In this document: positions 1 through 8,222 of the stretch, in pieces
Numbering within the stretch: the stretch's first letter is position 1
Layout: each line of letters opens with the position of its first letter
Assembly: GCA_902766825.1 (NCBI GenBank)
Contig: CACXFB010000018.1
Span: forward strand, 1 to 46,202
Origin: an uncultured Lachnospiraceae bacterium
GTDB taxonomy: Bacteria > Bacillota > Clostridia > Lachnospirales > Lachnospiraceae
Length of the DNA stretch: 46,202 bases
Direction of reading: 5' to 3'
Position numbers and translations under genes: made by a program
The notes under the pieces: generated by a model
What the model saw: the letters and a program-made list of their open reading frames with translations, nothing else
What the model was told of the DNA's origin: nothing
Databases searched by the model: none

Positions 1-3
1 CAT

Positions 4-74
4 GCGGGTGTAGTTCAATGGTAGAACACTAGCCTTCCAAGCTAGATACGTGGGTTCGATTCCCATCACCCGCT
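4..74 (+). tRNA. tRNA-Gly (anticodon UCC)
   Basis: A complete cloverleaf is visible. The 7-bp acceptor stem is GCGGGTG at 4-10 with CACCCGC at 67-73, and the anticodon stem is CTAGC/GCTAG (29-33/41-45). The loop CTTCCAA places anticodon TCC at 36-38, and the T-loop is GGTTCGATTCC-like. The 3' CCA is not encoded, so it must be added after transcription. A hairpin terminator follows at once. Confidence 0.96.
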
Positions 75-77
75 CTT

Positions 78-110
78 AAAAATCCCTCAGGAGTTTCCTG
101 AGGGATTTTT
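78..110 (+). terminator. Rho-independent terminator after tRNA-Gly
   Basis: The perfect inverted repeat AAAAATCCCTCAGGA / TCCTGAGGGATTTTT has a 3-nt loop (GTT) and is followed by TTTTTCTATTTTT. It ends the tRNA transcript. It is A/T flanked on both sides and touches the stop codon of the convergent lipoprotein gene, so it can probably also end that transcript. Confidence 0.9.
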
Positions 111-620
111 CTATTTTTCTATCGCTTCATCCAGCGTCTTTGCCGCCGCACTGTTATCCGGCGATAAGATTACTATGTAATAATCGCCTAATACTTTTTT
201 GACGTAATTATCAAATTTCTTCTCCTGTGAGACATCATAGCCGTTATCTACCGTCTGTGCCTTCACGTCCGAAATATACACTTCTACTCTGTCTTTGAGA
301 TCCTTCATGGCATTTGCATCTTTGGTCTTAAATATTGCAATCATATCCCTGCAAGGTGCAGTTCCCATGTATACGCACATCTCAACATCAAGATCAGATA
401 CATCAAACACATTTGCAGCCATTTCAGAAGACATACTACTCATCTGACCGTCAAACTCTATGTTCTTAATCAGATATGAGGATAACTTCTCCATATCTAT
501 TGTTATTGTTTTTGACTTGGTATTGCTGTCAGTTTCTTTTCCGCCTGAACATCCTGCTATAAGTACCGCCAAATTTAATACCATCAGTATTATCAGGCTT
601 TTTCTTATGATTTTTTTCAT
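111..620 (-). CDS. DUF4358-type lipoprotein
   Basis: This is a small exported lipoprotein of about 169 residues. The N terminus has two lysines, a hydrophobic segment and a lipobox (LIAGC, Cys about residue 24), so signal peptidase II should anchor it on the outer face of the membrane. The rest resembles the DUF4358 family of Clostridia, whose function is unknown. I chose the ATG at 620: a longer reading starts with TTG at 644, but its first codons contain the ribosome binding site AGAGGAAG that serves ATG 620. It follows the SGNH hydrolase gene in the same direction by about 55 bp and may share its transcript. It ends in the shared terminator. Confidence 0.8.
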   Translation of the reverse strand: MKKIIRKSLIILMVLNLAVLIAGCSGGKETDSNTKSKTITIDMEKLSSYLIKNIEFDGQMSSMSSEMAANVFDVSDLDVEMCVYMGTAPCRDMIAIFKTKDANAMKDLKDRVEVYISDVKAQTVDNGYDVSQEKKFDNYVKKVLGDYYIVILSPDNSAAAKTLDEAIEK

Positions 621-675
621 TATAACAATCTTCCTCTTTATCAAACTGCAAAACGTATATGTTTCAATTACTCCT

Positions 676-1821
676 TTAGGCTACTACATGACATTTAAGA
701 TAATCCAGCCACTTCTTTAAATATGATGTATTCATATGTACTCCGTCATTTGCGGCATCCTCCGCAAGTGCGCCGTCACTGTCCGTAAAAATCTCATTAA
801 GGTCTATATAATTAACACCTGTTTCCCTTACCATTTTCATTATACGTTCATTCTGTTTATCAATCTTTGAATTCTTAAACACGTCAGAGCTGTCATTTAA
901 TGATTTTGTTACATGAATAATTGATTCAACATATATAACAGCATCCGGCTGGAGATCTTTAATATGCTCTATAAATTCTCTGTATTTATCAATGAATACT
1001 TTAGGATATGCCCATCCGAGCTCATTGATTCCCGTCTTGATATATATCTTTGCAAATTTATTTTCTCTAAGATATTCATATATTGTGTAGCTTCGTCCAT
1101 GATATCTTATTATCTCATCCCTGCTAAGATCTGTGATGCTCGCGCCTGTCTTTGTTGCAAAAAATCCGGTTGAAAGTCCCGAAGAAAGCTTAAAGCCCTC
1201 CACTCTCGAATCTCCTATAAACAGTGCATCATCAAAATAATTGTCATTAACTTTATCTGATTTTGCAACTATTACATCAGAGTAATCGTCCTTTTTATCT
1301 TTCTTTGGCTTTTCACTGGCTTTGTCCGTTGACACAGCCTGTGTCTTAGATGCATCCTCTTCCTGCTTCTTTGCAGCTTTCGTCGGCTGTGTGCCTGCTT
1401 CCTTAGCAGGCTTTGTGGTTGCTTCCTTTGTAGGCTTTGCAGTTACCGCTTTTGCTACTTTTTCTGTCTCCTTTAAAGTGGCTGCTGCCTTTTTTGTTGC
1501 TTTAGCAGACGGCTTAACTGTCGCTGTAACCGCTGCTGTAGGTTCTTCTCTTTTCTTAGCAACACTTTCCCACGACTCAGTCGGTCTTTGTGTCGGACTT
1601 TGCGCCAGGTTACCCATCGTAATTACAGACGGTTTTGCCGCATTATTATCTGCATTTTTATCCTTCACGTCCAGGACGAAGGACTGTGACATTACAGCAT
1701 CATTTTCATTATTATCATTTCCGCTTACACCAAAAGAAGCCACAACATTGGCTATTGAAAATACAATCACCGAAGTTATGGCTACTCTGATAATCCGCTT
1801 CTTCAAATTATCTTTATCCAT
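676..1821 (-). CDS. Membrane-anchored SGNH/GDSL-like hydrolase
   Basis: This 381-residue protein starts with an N-terminal membrane anchor (residues about 11-30). A long low-complexity spacer rich in Lys, Ala, Thr and Pro (about 85-185) follows, then a C-terminal SGNH-hydrolase domain. The domain shows block I FIGDSRV (nucleophile Ser), TGINELGW (block III Asn) and DGVHMN (block V Asp and His). The layout suggests an extracellular esterase or acyltransferase reaching through the cell wall. Such proteins in Firmicutes act on O-acetyl groups of wall polymers, but the substrate here is not visible. An AGGAG site lies 8 nt before ATG 1821. It probably shares a transcript with the DUF4358 lipoprotein gene. 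Confidence 0.8.
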   Translation of the reverse strand: MDKDNLKKRIIRVAITSVIVFSIANVVASFGVSGNDNNENDAVMSQSFVLDVKDKNADNNAAKPSVITMGNLAQSPTQRPTESWESVAKKREEPTAAVTATVKPSAKATKKAAATLKETEKVAKAVTAKPTKEATTKPAKEAGTQPTKAAKKQEEDASKTQAVSTDKASEKPKKDKKDDYSDVIVAKSDKVNDNYFDDALFIGDSRVEGFKLSSGLSTGFFATKTGASITDLSRDEIIRYHGRSYTIYEYLRENKFAKIYIKTGINELGWAYPKVFIDKYREFIEHIKDLQPDAVIYVESIIHVTKSLNDSSDVFKNSKIDKQNERIMKMVRETGVNYIDLNEIFTDSDGALAEDAANDGVHMNTSYLKKWLDYLKCHVVA

Positions 1822-1862
1822 GTAAAAAACACTCCTGCCAGCCTTCTAATATGTTCTTTGCT

Positions 1863-3986
1863 CTACATCGCAGTACTGTTCTTAATAATTACTCCTGAAA
1901 CAGCTGGAAGCGTAAGATGTAAAATACCGTTCTGTGTTCTGTAGAACTGAGTGCTTAAGTCGTAACCGTCTTCCGTTGTAAGGATGAGACGTACAAGCGT
2001 ATCAGCATCATCTATTCCAAGCTCCCACGCATTAATCTCCATGCTAAGACTATCAAAATGGTTATTTACCGCAACGATAATCTTATCCTTATCATCAAAT
2101 CGTCCATAACTTAGGTACATAGGACCGCCACCTAAGAAAATGATGGAGCCGGTCATAAGCGCATCGTAATTCTTGTGAATCTTAATGAGCTCCTTATGTA
2201 CGTTGATAAGGTCTTTATCTTCATGCCCCCAAGGGTATGTTCTTCTGTTATCAGGATCTGTCCATCCGCAGACACCTGCCTCATCACCATAATAAATTGT
2301 AGGTGCTCCCGGCCATGTCATCTGAATAAGAACCGCTTCCTTTAAAACTCCTTTATTAACGTTGGCATTAGCAGCCTCAGGACCTGCAGTAGCAGTTCTT
2401 CCGACTCTTCTGTTCGTTCTTGTAAGGAATCTTGAGTGGTCATGGTTAGACAACTCATTCATTGCAACCTGAAGCGACTGTGTATTAAACTTAGCCATAT
2501 GATGGCTCATAGCTCCAAAGAAAGCTTCATGATTACCAAGAAGATCTCCTCTGAATTCGTCCGAGTGCTTCTCAAGACCTGTTAAGAACCACGTTAACGG
2601 TTCCATAAACGCATCGTAGTTCATAACCGTATCCCATTCACCGCCCTGAAGCCATGAACTAGGATCTCCGTAATGCTCCGCAAGAATTATCGCTTCCGGA
2701 TTAGCTTCCTTTACCGACTCACGGAACTTCTGCCAGAACAGGTGATTGTATTCACCTGAATGACCAAGGTCAGCCGCAACGTCAAGACGCCATCCATCTA
2801 CGTTATAAGGCTCTGACACCCATTTCTTTGCGATGTTAAGAATATAATTCTCAAGTTTCTTAGATCCTTCATAATTAAGCTTTGGCAGAGTATCATGTCC
2901 CCACCAGCCGTCATATGAATTGTTATAAGGCCATTTTCCCGGGTCCTCCTCATAAAACTTAAAGAATGAATTATAAGGACTGTCCTTACTTACGTAAGCA
3001 CCCTGTTCGTATCCTTCAACGCCTTCATATATTCTCTCTTTATCAAGCCATTTGTTAAACGAACCGCAATGATTGAACACGCCATCGAGAATAACCTTAA
3101 TTCCCATGTTGTGCGCTTTTCTTACAAGCTCGGCAAATAAAGCATTACTTGCCTCTAAGTTCTCCTTGCTGGTTACTCTTGAAATGAACTTGCTTGCATG
3201 CTTGTTATCAAAATCACCATCATTTAAAACTTCACCCTCATCCTTGACAATACGTCCGAAATGAGGATCTACGTAGTCATAATCCTGAATGTCGTATTTG
3301 TGGTTGGACGGCGATACAAATATAGGATTAAGATATATAACATCTACACCAAGATCTTTAAGGTAATCAAGCTTCTTAATTACTCCGGCAAGATCTCCGC
3401 CGTAAAATTCCCTGACGCCCATGGCCTCAGGATACTTGTTCCAATCATTAACTTCCCTTACCATGTCCCCTATGTACGAATATTCTTTATCTACTACGTC
3501 ATTGTTAGTGTCGCCGTTACAGAAACGATCAACATATATCTGATACATAACCGCGCCCTTAGCCCAGTCCGGAGTCTTATATCCCGGATCAATGCTGAAA
3601 TTGTACCAGTCCTGCACCTCGTACGCGATTCCTTTTTTATTATAATAACAACAAAATCTGCCTGTTTTAATCTTGAAATAATAGAACACCTTATTATCAT
3701 CCACATGAATAACTGCCTGGTAGTAATCAAATCTTCTGTCACTACTCTCCTTACTCATAGGAATCTCTTTGCCGTCACAGACAAGAATTACCTCATCAAC
3801 GTTCTCCCTTGCTGTTCTGAATCTTATCTTTACATCATCTCCCGGCATAGGCTCGCTGGGATTTCTGAAAAGCTTTGTTCCGTCACTAAATAACGCCCTC
3901 TTATTAAGCGTAGGCGTTATGTTATCTATGTACAGCATTATCTTTTCGGTTCTAGATAATCGGTTAAAATTCATTCCAAGATCCAT
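1863..3986 (-). CDS. GH13 alpha-glucan hydrolase (neopullulanase/cyclomaltodextrinase type)
   Basis: This 707-residue glycoside hydrolase family 13 enzyme has no signal peptide, so it should act in the cytoplasm on imported maltodextrins. The N-terminal 120 residues look like the beta-sandwich domain (CBM34-like) of neopullulanases. The barrel starts near GAVMYQIYVDRF. Conserved regions are visible in order: DGVFNHCG; GWRLDVA with the nucleophile Asp402; ILAEHYGD with the acid/base Glu437; and LSNHDHSR with Asp516. A C-terminal beta domain ends the protein. The start is the ATG preceded by AGGAGAG. A promoter lies at 4031-4059. The exact subfamily and linkage preference cannot be decided by eye. 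Confidence 0.92.
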   Translation of the reverse strand: MDLGMNFNRLSRTEKIMLYIDNITPTLNKRALFSDGTKLFRNPSEPMPGDDVKIRFRTARENVDEVILVCDGKEIPMSKESSDRRFDYYQAVIHVDDNKVFYYFKIKTGRFCCYYNKKGIAYEVQDWYNFSIDPGYKTPDWAKGAVMYQIYVDRFCNGDTNNDVVDKEYSYIGDMVREVNDWNKYPEAMGVREFYGGDLAGVIKKLDYLKDLGVDVIYLNPIFVSPSNHKYDIQDYDYVDPHFGRIVKDEGEVLNDGDFDNKHASKFISRVTSKENLEASNALFAELVRKAHNMGIKVILDGVFNHCGSFNKWLDKERIYEGVEGYEQGAYVSKDSPYNSFFKFYEEDPGKWPYNNSYDGWWGHDTLPKLNYEGSKKLENYILNIAKKWVSEPYNVDGWRLDVAADLGHSGEYNHLFWQKFRESVKEANPEAIILAEHYGDPSSWLQGGEWDTVMNYDAFMEPLTWFLTGLEKHSDEFRGDLLGNHEAFFGAMSHHMAKFNTQSLQVAMNELSNHDHSRFLTRTNRRVGRTATAGPEAANANVNKGVLKEAVLIQMTWPGAPTIYYGDEAGVCGWTDPDNRRTYPWGHEDKDLINVHKELIKIHKNYDALMTGSIIFLGGGPMYLSYGRFDDKDKIIVAVNNHFDSLSMEINAWELGIDDADTLVRLILTTEDGYDLSTQFYRTQNGILHLTLPAVSGVIIKNSTAM

Positions 3987-4030
3987 GTTTTTGCATCTCT
4001 CCTATGATAATTTTTATATCATACATGGTA

Positions 4031-4059
4031 ATTGTACAATAACGTTGTGTAAATTTCAA
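4031..4059 (-). promoter_or_regulatory. Sigma-A promoter of the GH13 gene
   Basis: On the minus strand, -35 TTGAAA (4059-4054) and -10 TACAAT (4036-4031) are separated by 17 bp. The predicted start is about 4025, giving a leader of about 40 nt before the GH13 start codon. Confidence 0.6.
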
Positions 4060-4087
4060 TAAGACTTATTGACCAATATAAAAGTAA

Positions 4088-4120
4088 AAGAGAACAGCAA
4101 TTGGGGGGCTGTTCTCTTTG
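4088..4120 (-). terminator. Likely terminator of the argF transcript
   Basis: The inverted repeat AAAGAGAACAGC / GCTGTTCTCTTT has a 9-nt loop. On the minus strand it is followed by TTTTACTTTTAT. It lies about 220 nt beyond the argF stop and just upstream of the GH13 promoter, so it separates the two transcripts. Confidence 0.65.
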
Positions 4121-4251
4121 GAGAAGGTATTTTTGTTACTTATGGGGTGTAGCAAAAACTATATAATGTATTGGGGTTTACATATGTTAGTATAGCATGT
4201 TTAAACGCATAAGTGTGCACAAACATTATAATATTCACAAATTCTTTTTGT

Positions 4252-4312
4252 GCAAAATGACTATTATTCATTCCTTTGCGCCAATTTGAAGGGTAATTCA
4301 AGTCATTTTTGC
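4252..4312. repeat. Long inverted repeat downstream of argF
   Basis: GCAAAATGACT (4252-4262) is the reverse complement of AGTCATTTTTGC (4301-4312) apart from one extra A. The arms enclose 38 nt that contain a second small hairpin (TTGAA / TTCAA). It begins 26 nt after the argF stop codon. It has no U-run, so it is not an ordinary terminator. Its function is unknown; it may protect the mRNA 3' end. Confidence 0.5.
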
Positions 4313-4337
4313 ATATTATCCAACCACACTATCTGAC

Positions 4338-5342
4338 TTACATAATTCCTTCAGGTACACCGAGTGTTGCAAGCATGACTGCCTTAATTGTATGCATTCT
4401 GTTCTCTGCTTCATCAAACACTACAGACTGTGCTGACTCGAAGACTTCATTTGTCACTTCAAGCTCGCTGATACCGAATTTCTCATAAACCATTCTTCCA
4501 ACCTTTGTGTTAAGGTCATGATAAGCAGGCAGACAATGCATAAATACAGCTGTATCTTTTGCATTATCCATCACCTTCTTATTAACCTGGTATGGCATAA
4601 GCTCGTCAATTCTTTCTTTCCATGCCTGCTCCGGCTCACCCATTGATACCCATACGTCTGTATATATAACGTCAGCATCCTTTGTTCCTTCCATTGCATC
4701 AGTTGTAAGAGTGATTGTTGCTCCTGACTGCTTTGCATAACCACGGCAGATTTCAACAAGCTCATTTGAAGGGAAATATTTTTCAGATGAACATGCAACA
4801 AAATCAAGACCAAGCTTAGAGCATGCTATCATGAGTGAATTACCCATGTTGTATCTTGCATCGCCCATGTACACAAGCTTAAGTCCCTCAAGCTTACCAA
4901 ACTTTTCTCTTATTGTAAGCATGTCGGCAAGCATCTGAGTAGGATGATATTCATTCGTAAGACCGTTCCAAACAGGGACATCCGCATACTTAGCAAGATC
5001 CTCAACAATCTCCTGTCCGAATCCTCTGTATTCTATACCGTCAAACATTCTTCCAAGAACTCTTGCAGTATCCGCAATGCTTTCCTTGTTACCAATCTGG
5101 GAACCTGACGGATCAAGGTAAGTTGTACCCATTCCAAGGTCATGTGCTGCAACCTCAAATGAGCATCTTGTTCTTGTACTTGTCTTTTCAAAAATAAGAG
5201 CTACATTCTTGCCCTTGTGATAATCCACAAGCTCGCCGTTCTTTTTCTTTTCCTTAAGCACTGCTGCCAGATCAATCATATATATTATTTCATCTTTACT
5301 AAAATCCTTAAGAGTTAAAAAATCTCTGCCTTTTAAGTTCAT
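4338..5342 (-). CDS. argF: Ornithine carbamoyltransferase
   Basis: This 334-residue cytoplasmic enzyme transfers carbamoyl phosphate to ornithine to make citrulline, in arginine biosynthesis or in reverse in arginine catabolism. The carbamoyl-phosphate signature STRTR is at residues 55-59, and the ornithine-loop HCLPAYHD lies in the C-terminal half. The length is normal for the family. GGAGG stands just before ATG 5342, and a promoter lies at 5401-5429. It is a single gene with its own promoter and terminator. No other arginine gene is nearby, so context does not separate a biosynthetic (ArgF) from a catabolic (ArcB) role. Confidence 0.95.
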   Translation of the reverse strand: MNLKGRDFLTLKDFSKDEIIYMIDLAAVLKEKKKNGELVDYHKGKNVALIFEKTSTRTRCSFEVAAHDLGMGTTYLDPSGSQIGNKESIADTARVLGRMFDGIEYRGFGQEIVEDLAKYADVPVWNGLTNEYHPTQMLADMLTIREKFGKLEGLKLVYMGDARYNMGNSLMIACSKLGLDFVACSSEKYFPSNELVEICRGYAKQSGATITLTTDAMEGTKDADVIYTDVWVSMGEPEQAWKERIDELMPYQVNKKVMDNAKDTAVFMHCLPAYHDLNTKVGRMVYEKFGISELEVTNEVFESAQSVVFDEAENRMHTIKAVMLATLGVPEGIM

Positions 5343-5400
5343 GTCGTTCCTCCGTAATTACATTAGATTAAATTTTCAATCAATTTACTCATCGAAGTAC

Positions 5401-5429
5401 ACTATAGATGATTTTTTAGGAAATGTAAA
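5401..5429 (-). promoter_or_regulatory. Sigma-A promoter of argF
   Basis: The minus strand has -35 TTTACA (5429-5424), 17 bp, then -10 TATAGT (5406-5401). It starts 3 bp beyond the end of the upstream epimerase gene, leaving a leader of about 50 nt before argF. Confidence 0.55.
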
Positions 5430-5431
5430 GG

Positions 5432-6307
5432 CTACAGACGATAATCTCGCTTATTAACCTTGTCTTCATTATTCTTATACCATTCAAATGATTCCTTAAG
5501 TCCTCCTTCTAATGACTTGGTGACCTTAATAAGCTTTTCCTGCTTTGTAACATCAAGATAATACTCATAGTCAGAAAAACAAAAATACTTTCTTATATGT
5601 ATATCTTCATTAACATTTCTGAACTTCGGCTCTTTTCCTGCTGTCTGATAACACATTGTCACCCATTCTTTAACGGTTATCTGTTCCTTGTTACCTACAT
5701 TTAAAATGTGTGTATCAGGCTTAACTTTAATAATCTCATCAATTACACGACACAAATCTTCTACATGAAAAAATTGAAGCTTCAAATCTCCATTTCCCGG
5801 CAAAAGAAATTCTCTTCCTTCCTTTGCACAATCAAAAACAAAACTCTCCCTGTAAACATTGTTCATTGGTCCGTATAAATACGGAGGTCTTACAATGTAA
5901 GCATCGGGTCTGTTCACCTGAAGATATTTTTCCGCTTCAATTTTATTGGTTCCGTATATGTCCCAGAATTTATTTTCTCCTACCGGTGTCTCTTCCGTAA
6001 AAGGCTGTGGAAGACTGTCAGGATATACCGCACTTGAGCTTATAAGCACATAATCGTCAAAACTACCAAGTGCATCAAGAAGATCTGCTACATCCTCTTT
6101 TGTGTATCCGTTATCTATGACAAGGTCAAAATGAATGTCCGTTAAGGCATCACCTATATCATGCCTGTCCTTTTCAATAAGGGTAACGCCGTCAGGCTGA
6201 GGTTTCGTATTTCTGTTTAATACGTAAACCTCTTCGCCTTTAGACGTAAAATACTGCGCTATGAATCTGGTTACAAAAACTGTTCCGCCTGTGATTAAAA
6301 TTCTCAT
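5432..6307 (-). CDS. NAD(P)-dependent epimerase/dehydratase-like protein (extended SDR)
   Basis: This protein of about 291 residues has an N-terminal Rossmann fold (MRILITGGTVFVTRF). It also has the extended short-chain dehydrogenase active-site pair in YGTNKIEAEKYL (Tyr-x3-Lys) and a C-terminal substrate domain. It resembles NAD-dependent sugar-nucleotide epimerases and reductases; the substrate is not evident. The glycine motif is GGTxFVT rather than the usual GxxGxxG, as in the subgroup with a GGTxF start. I placed the start at ATG 6307, preceded by AAAGGA. A longer reading to 6355 would run into the promoter's -10 box. Confidence 0.8.
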   Translation of the reverse strand: MRILITGGTVFVTRFIAQYFTSKGEEVYVLNRNTKPQPDGVTLIEKDRHDIGDALTDIHFDLVIDNGYTKEDVADLLDALGSFDDYVLISSSAVYPDSLPQPFTEETPVGENKFWDIYGTNKIEAEKYLQVNRPDAYIVRPPYLYGPMNNVYRESFVFDCAKEGREFLLPGNGDLKLQFFHVEDLCRVIDEIIKVKPDTHILNVGNKEQITVKEWVTMCYQTAGKEPKFRNVNEDIHIRKYFCFSDYEYYLDVTKQEKLIKVTKSLEGGLKESFEWYKNNEDKVNKRDYRL

Positions 6308-6354
6308 GGTTGGGGGGTCCTTTCTAATGGAATTCTTTGTATTATCCACGACCA

Positions 6355-6383
6355 ATTATATACATTTGCTTTTTCTATTTCAA
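6355..6383 (-). promoter_or_regulatory. Sigma-A promoter of the epimerase gene
   Basis: The minus strand has -35 TTGAAA (6383-6378), 17 bp, then a perfect -10 TATAAT (6360-6355). Transcription would start near 6348, about 40 nt before ATG 6307. This fixes the start of the downstream gene. Confidence 0.75.
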
Positions 6384-6401
6384 TTAAGTACTTTAATATT
6401 G

Positions 6402-7947
6402 TTAACTTATTGAATTAGCATTCTTCTCAAATTCAACCTCTAGGAATCGACCGTTCCCCCATGTCTTAACCATGTATCCGATTTCAACTGGAGCAAGCCT
6501 TTCAATTCTGGTTTTAATTGTTTTTTCTTTTTTGTCTGATGAGAAAGTAACTGTAAGTAAATCTTTATAAAGTTCCATTTTAATATTATACTTATCCGCC
6601 TCACCAAAATTTTCTTTACGGTTATTCTCGCCAATAGTGTCCATTACACAATTACTATCATTATCAATAGACATAAAATATACCTTGTCTTGTGCACTCT
6701 TAAGATATATTCCACCCTGATACAGGCTCTCTTCAGACTCAGGATTAATCTTAAGAACAGTCGATAACATGATTTTTTCATCATCACACTTATCTATCAC
6801 ATTAAATTTAGGTGCATTATCCTCAATCCAAAAATTATATGTTTTACCATCAGTAAATGAAAATACGACACTATTATCCTTTTCTTTTATAATGTCACCA
6901 GATTCCTTTTCACATTCGCTTTCAGAATCACCAAATTCTTTTAGGAAGGTATTATAATCACCCGCAATATCAGTAATCTCTTTTTCCATTTCTTCAATTG
7001 ATTCAGGTACCTCCTGTGGTCCTTCAAATCTTTTTCTTTTAATCTTTGATACTGATACCGTCACATAGTCGGTCCATTCCTGATATAATTTTTCCGACAA
7101 TTCTTTGATCCTATCAATATTCTTTTCAGAATAACCATTTTCCTGCATGTTAATTGCAAGTTCTTTTAACAAAACAACTTTATATTTATTGATGTTAAGT
7201 ATTTTTTTAGATAAAATTTTTAATTGACGGTTATCAATTTTCCCATTCTGTAAATTCTCATTCAAAGATAATAATTTATCTATCTGTCTATATCTGACAC
7301 CTGTCTTTTTTTTACATAAACGATTTAGGATATTAATTACAATGGCTCTGTCTGAAATGGATTCAAAATCTTCATTTTTATGAAATGTAACAAAACTAAA
7401 CTCTCTGTCATATGCCTTTCCCTGCGTATCATAAAGCTCCTTAACTGTTGCCTCTGAAAGGAAAAAATCTGAATATCTTAAATCCTTGTAGTCTGACGTA
7501 TACATATGGGTATTATCAAGTATTTTAAACATTTTAGTATTGTAATTATAGCCCTTATAAATAAATAAATGGGGCCAGTTATCAACCTTGTAATGAATTT
7601 CTGAATAAGGTAAAGCAAACAGATTACCTGCACTGATAATTATATTTCCTTTTTCCAATTCTGAAATCAACTCCTGGGTGATGTTTAATTCATCTCGACA
7701 TTCAACAGGTGAAATTTTTAGTAGATTTTTTATAAATTCTCTAAGTCTTTGCTCAACCTCAGTATTAATACTATTGTCCTCATACATATATACACGCAGT
7801 ATTTTACATAATAAAATAACTTCCGTATCTGTTTTTGTAATTATTCAACACCACCACAAATGGCTTTTCATAACAAGTTACTTCATCAAGATAATACTGT
7901 CTTGTATTATCCTAAATATCAATAGATATCACTTCATTGGAATTCAT
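6402..7947 (-). pseudogene. BtrH-like (peptidase C39-fold) protein gene, 5' end broken
   Basis: An open frame of 461 codons (7787-6402) lacks its own ribosome binding site, but the gene evidently begins further upstream. ATG 7947 lies 2 nt after the carrier-protein stop, with GGAAAGG before it. From there the frame reads MNSNEVISIDI, then TAG (7914-7912). It continues with CYEKPFVVVLNNY-like sequence to TAA (7806-7804), and a +1 shift in a T-run joins it to the long frame. Residues about 40-110 of the long frame (NLFALPYSEIHYK, then a His, GYN and ILDN pattern) resemble the butirosin BtrH N-terminal domain, which in butirosin moves an acyl group from a carrier protein to an acceptor. The rest is a predicted helical region and a C-terminal beta-rich domain I do not recognise. 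Two lesions argue for a pseudogene. Confidence 0.55.
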
Positions 7948-7949
7948 TT

Positions 7950-8213
7950 TTAAGATACCTTTCCGTAAATTACATCAACAAGATCACCAATTATCTTAGC
8001 TTCTCTTATCTGAGCAATCGAAGTCTCCAAATCAACACCACACTCTTCTTCCACAGCTACAAAAAAATCAACGATTCCAAGAGAATCAAAACCATCTTCT
8101 CTACTTATAGCTGTATCATTAGTAACTTCCGGCCTTTCACCAATGTTTTCCTCTACAATGTCTGAATAAATCTTTACTACCATCTTTAAAACATCTTCTC
8201 TATTCATTTTCAT
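7950..8213 (-). CDS. Dedicated acyl/amino-acyl carrier protein
   Basis: This acidic protein of 87 residues (85 if the second ATG at 8207 is used) has the carrier-protein signature GFDSLGIVDFF. Ser44 would carry the phosphopantetheine arm. The ribosome binding site GGAGG is 3 nt from the first ATG and 9 nt from the second, so the second start is more likely. It directly follows the amino acid:[carrier protein] ligase-like gene and is probably that enzyme's substrate, carrying an activated amino acid as a thioester. No ketosynthase or other fatty-acid gene is near, so a role in normal lipid synthesis is unlikely. Confidence 0.85.
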   Translation of the reverse strand: MKMNREDVLKMVVKIYSDIVEENIGERPEVTNDTAISREDGFDSLGIVDFFVAVEEECGVDLETSIAQIREAKIIGDLVDVIYGKVS

Positions 8214-8222
8214 AATCCTCCG

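Larger units (their letters stand above)
3987..4337. other. Intergenic region between GH13 gene and argF
   Basis: This 351-bp gap has no convincing coding frame. It contains the GH13 promoter (4031-4059), the likely argF terminator (4088-4120) and a long inverted repeat directly downstream of argF (4252-4312). The stretch 4121-4251 is AT-rich and holds only a 7-bp GCACAAA/TTTGTGC inverted repeat. I see nothing else in it. Confidence 0.7.

Noticed and set aside
1322-1825. Long plus-strand reading frame opposite the SGNH hydrolase
   Set aside because: It mirrors the Lys/Ala/Thr-rich linker of the minus-strand gene, giving an artificial Ala/Val/Phe-rich protein, and has no ribosome site.
6308-6355. 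Longer N-terminus for the epimerase-like protein
   Set aside because: The extra codons lie on the -10 box and transcription start of a near-consensus promoter.
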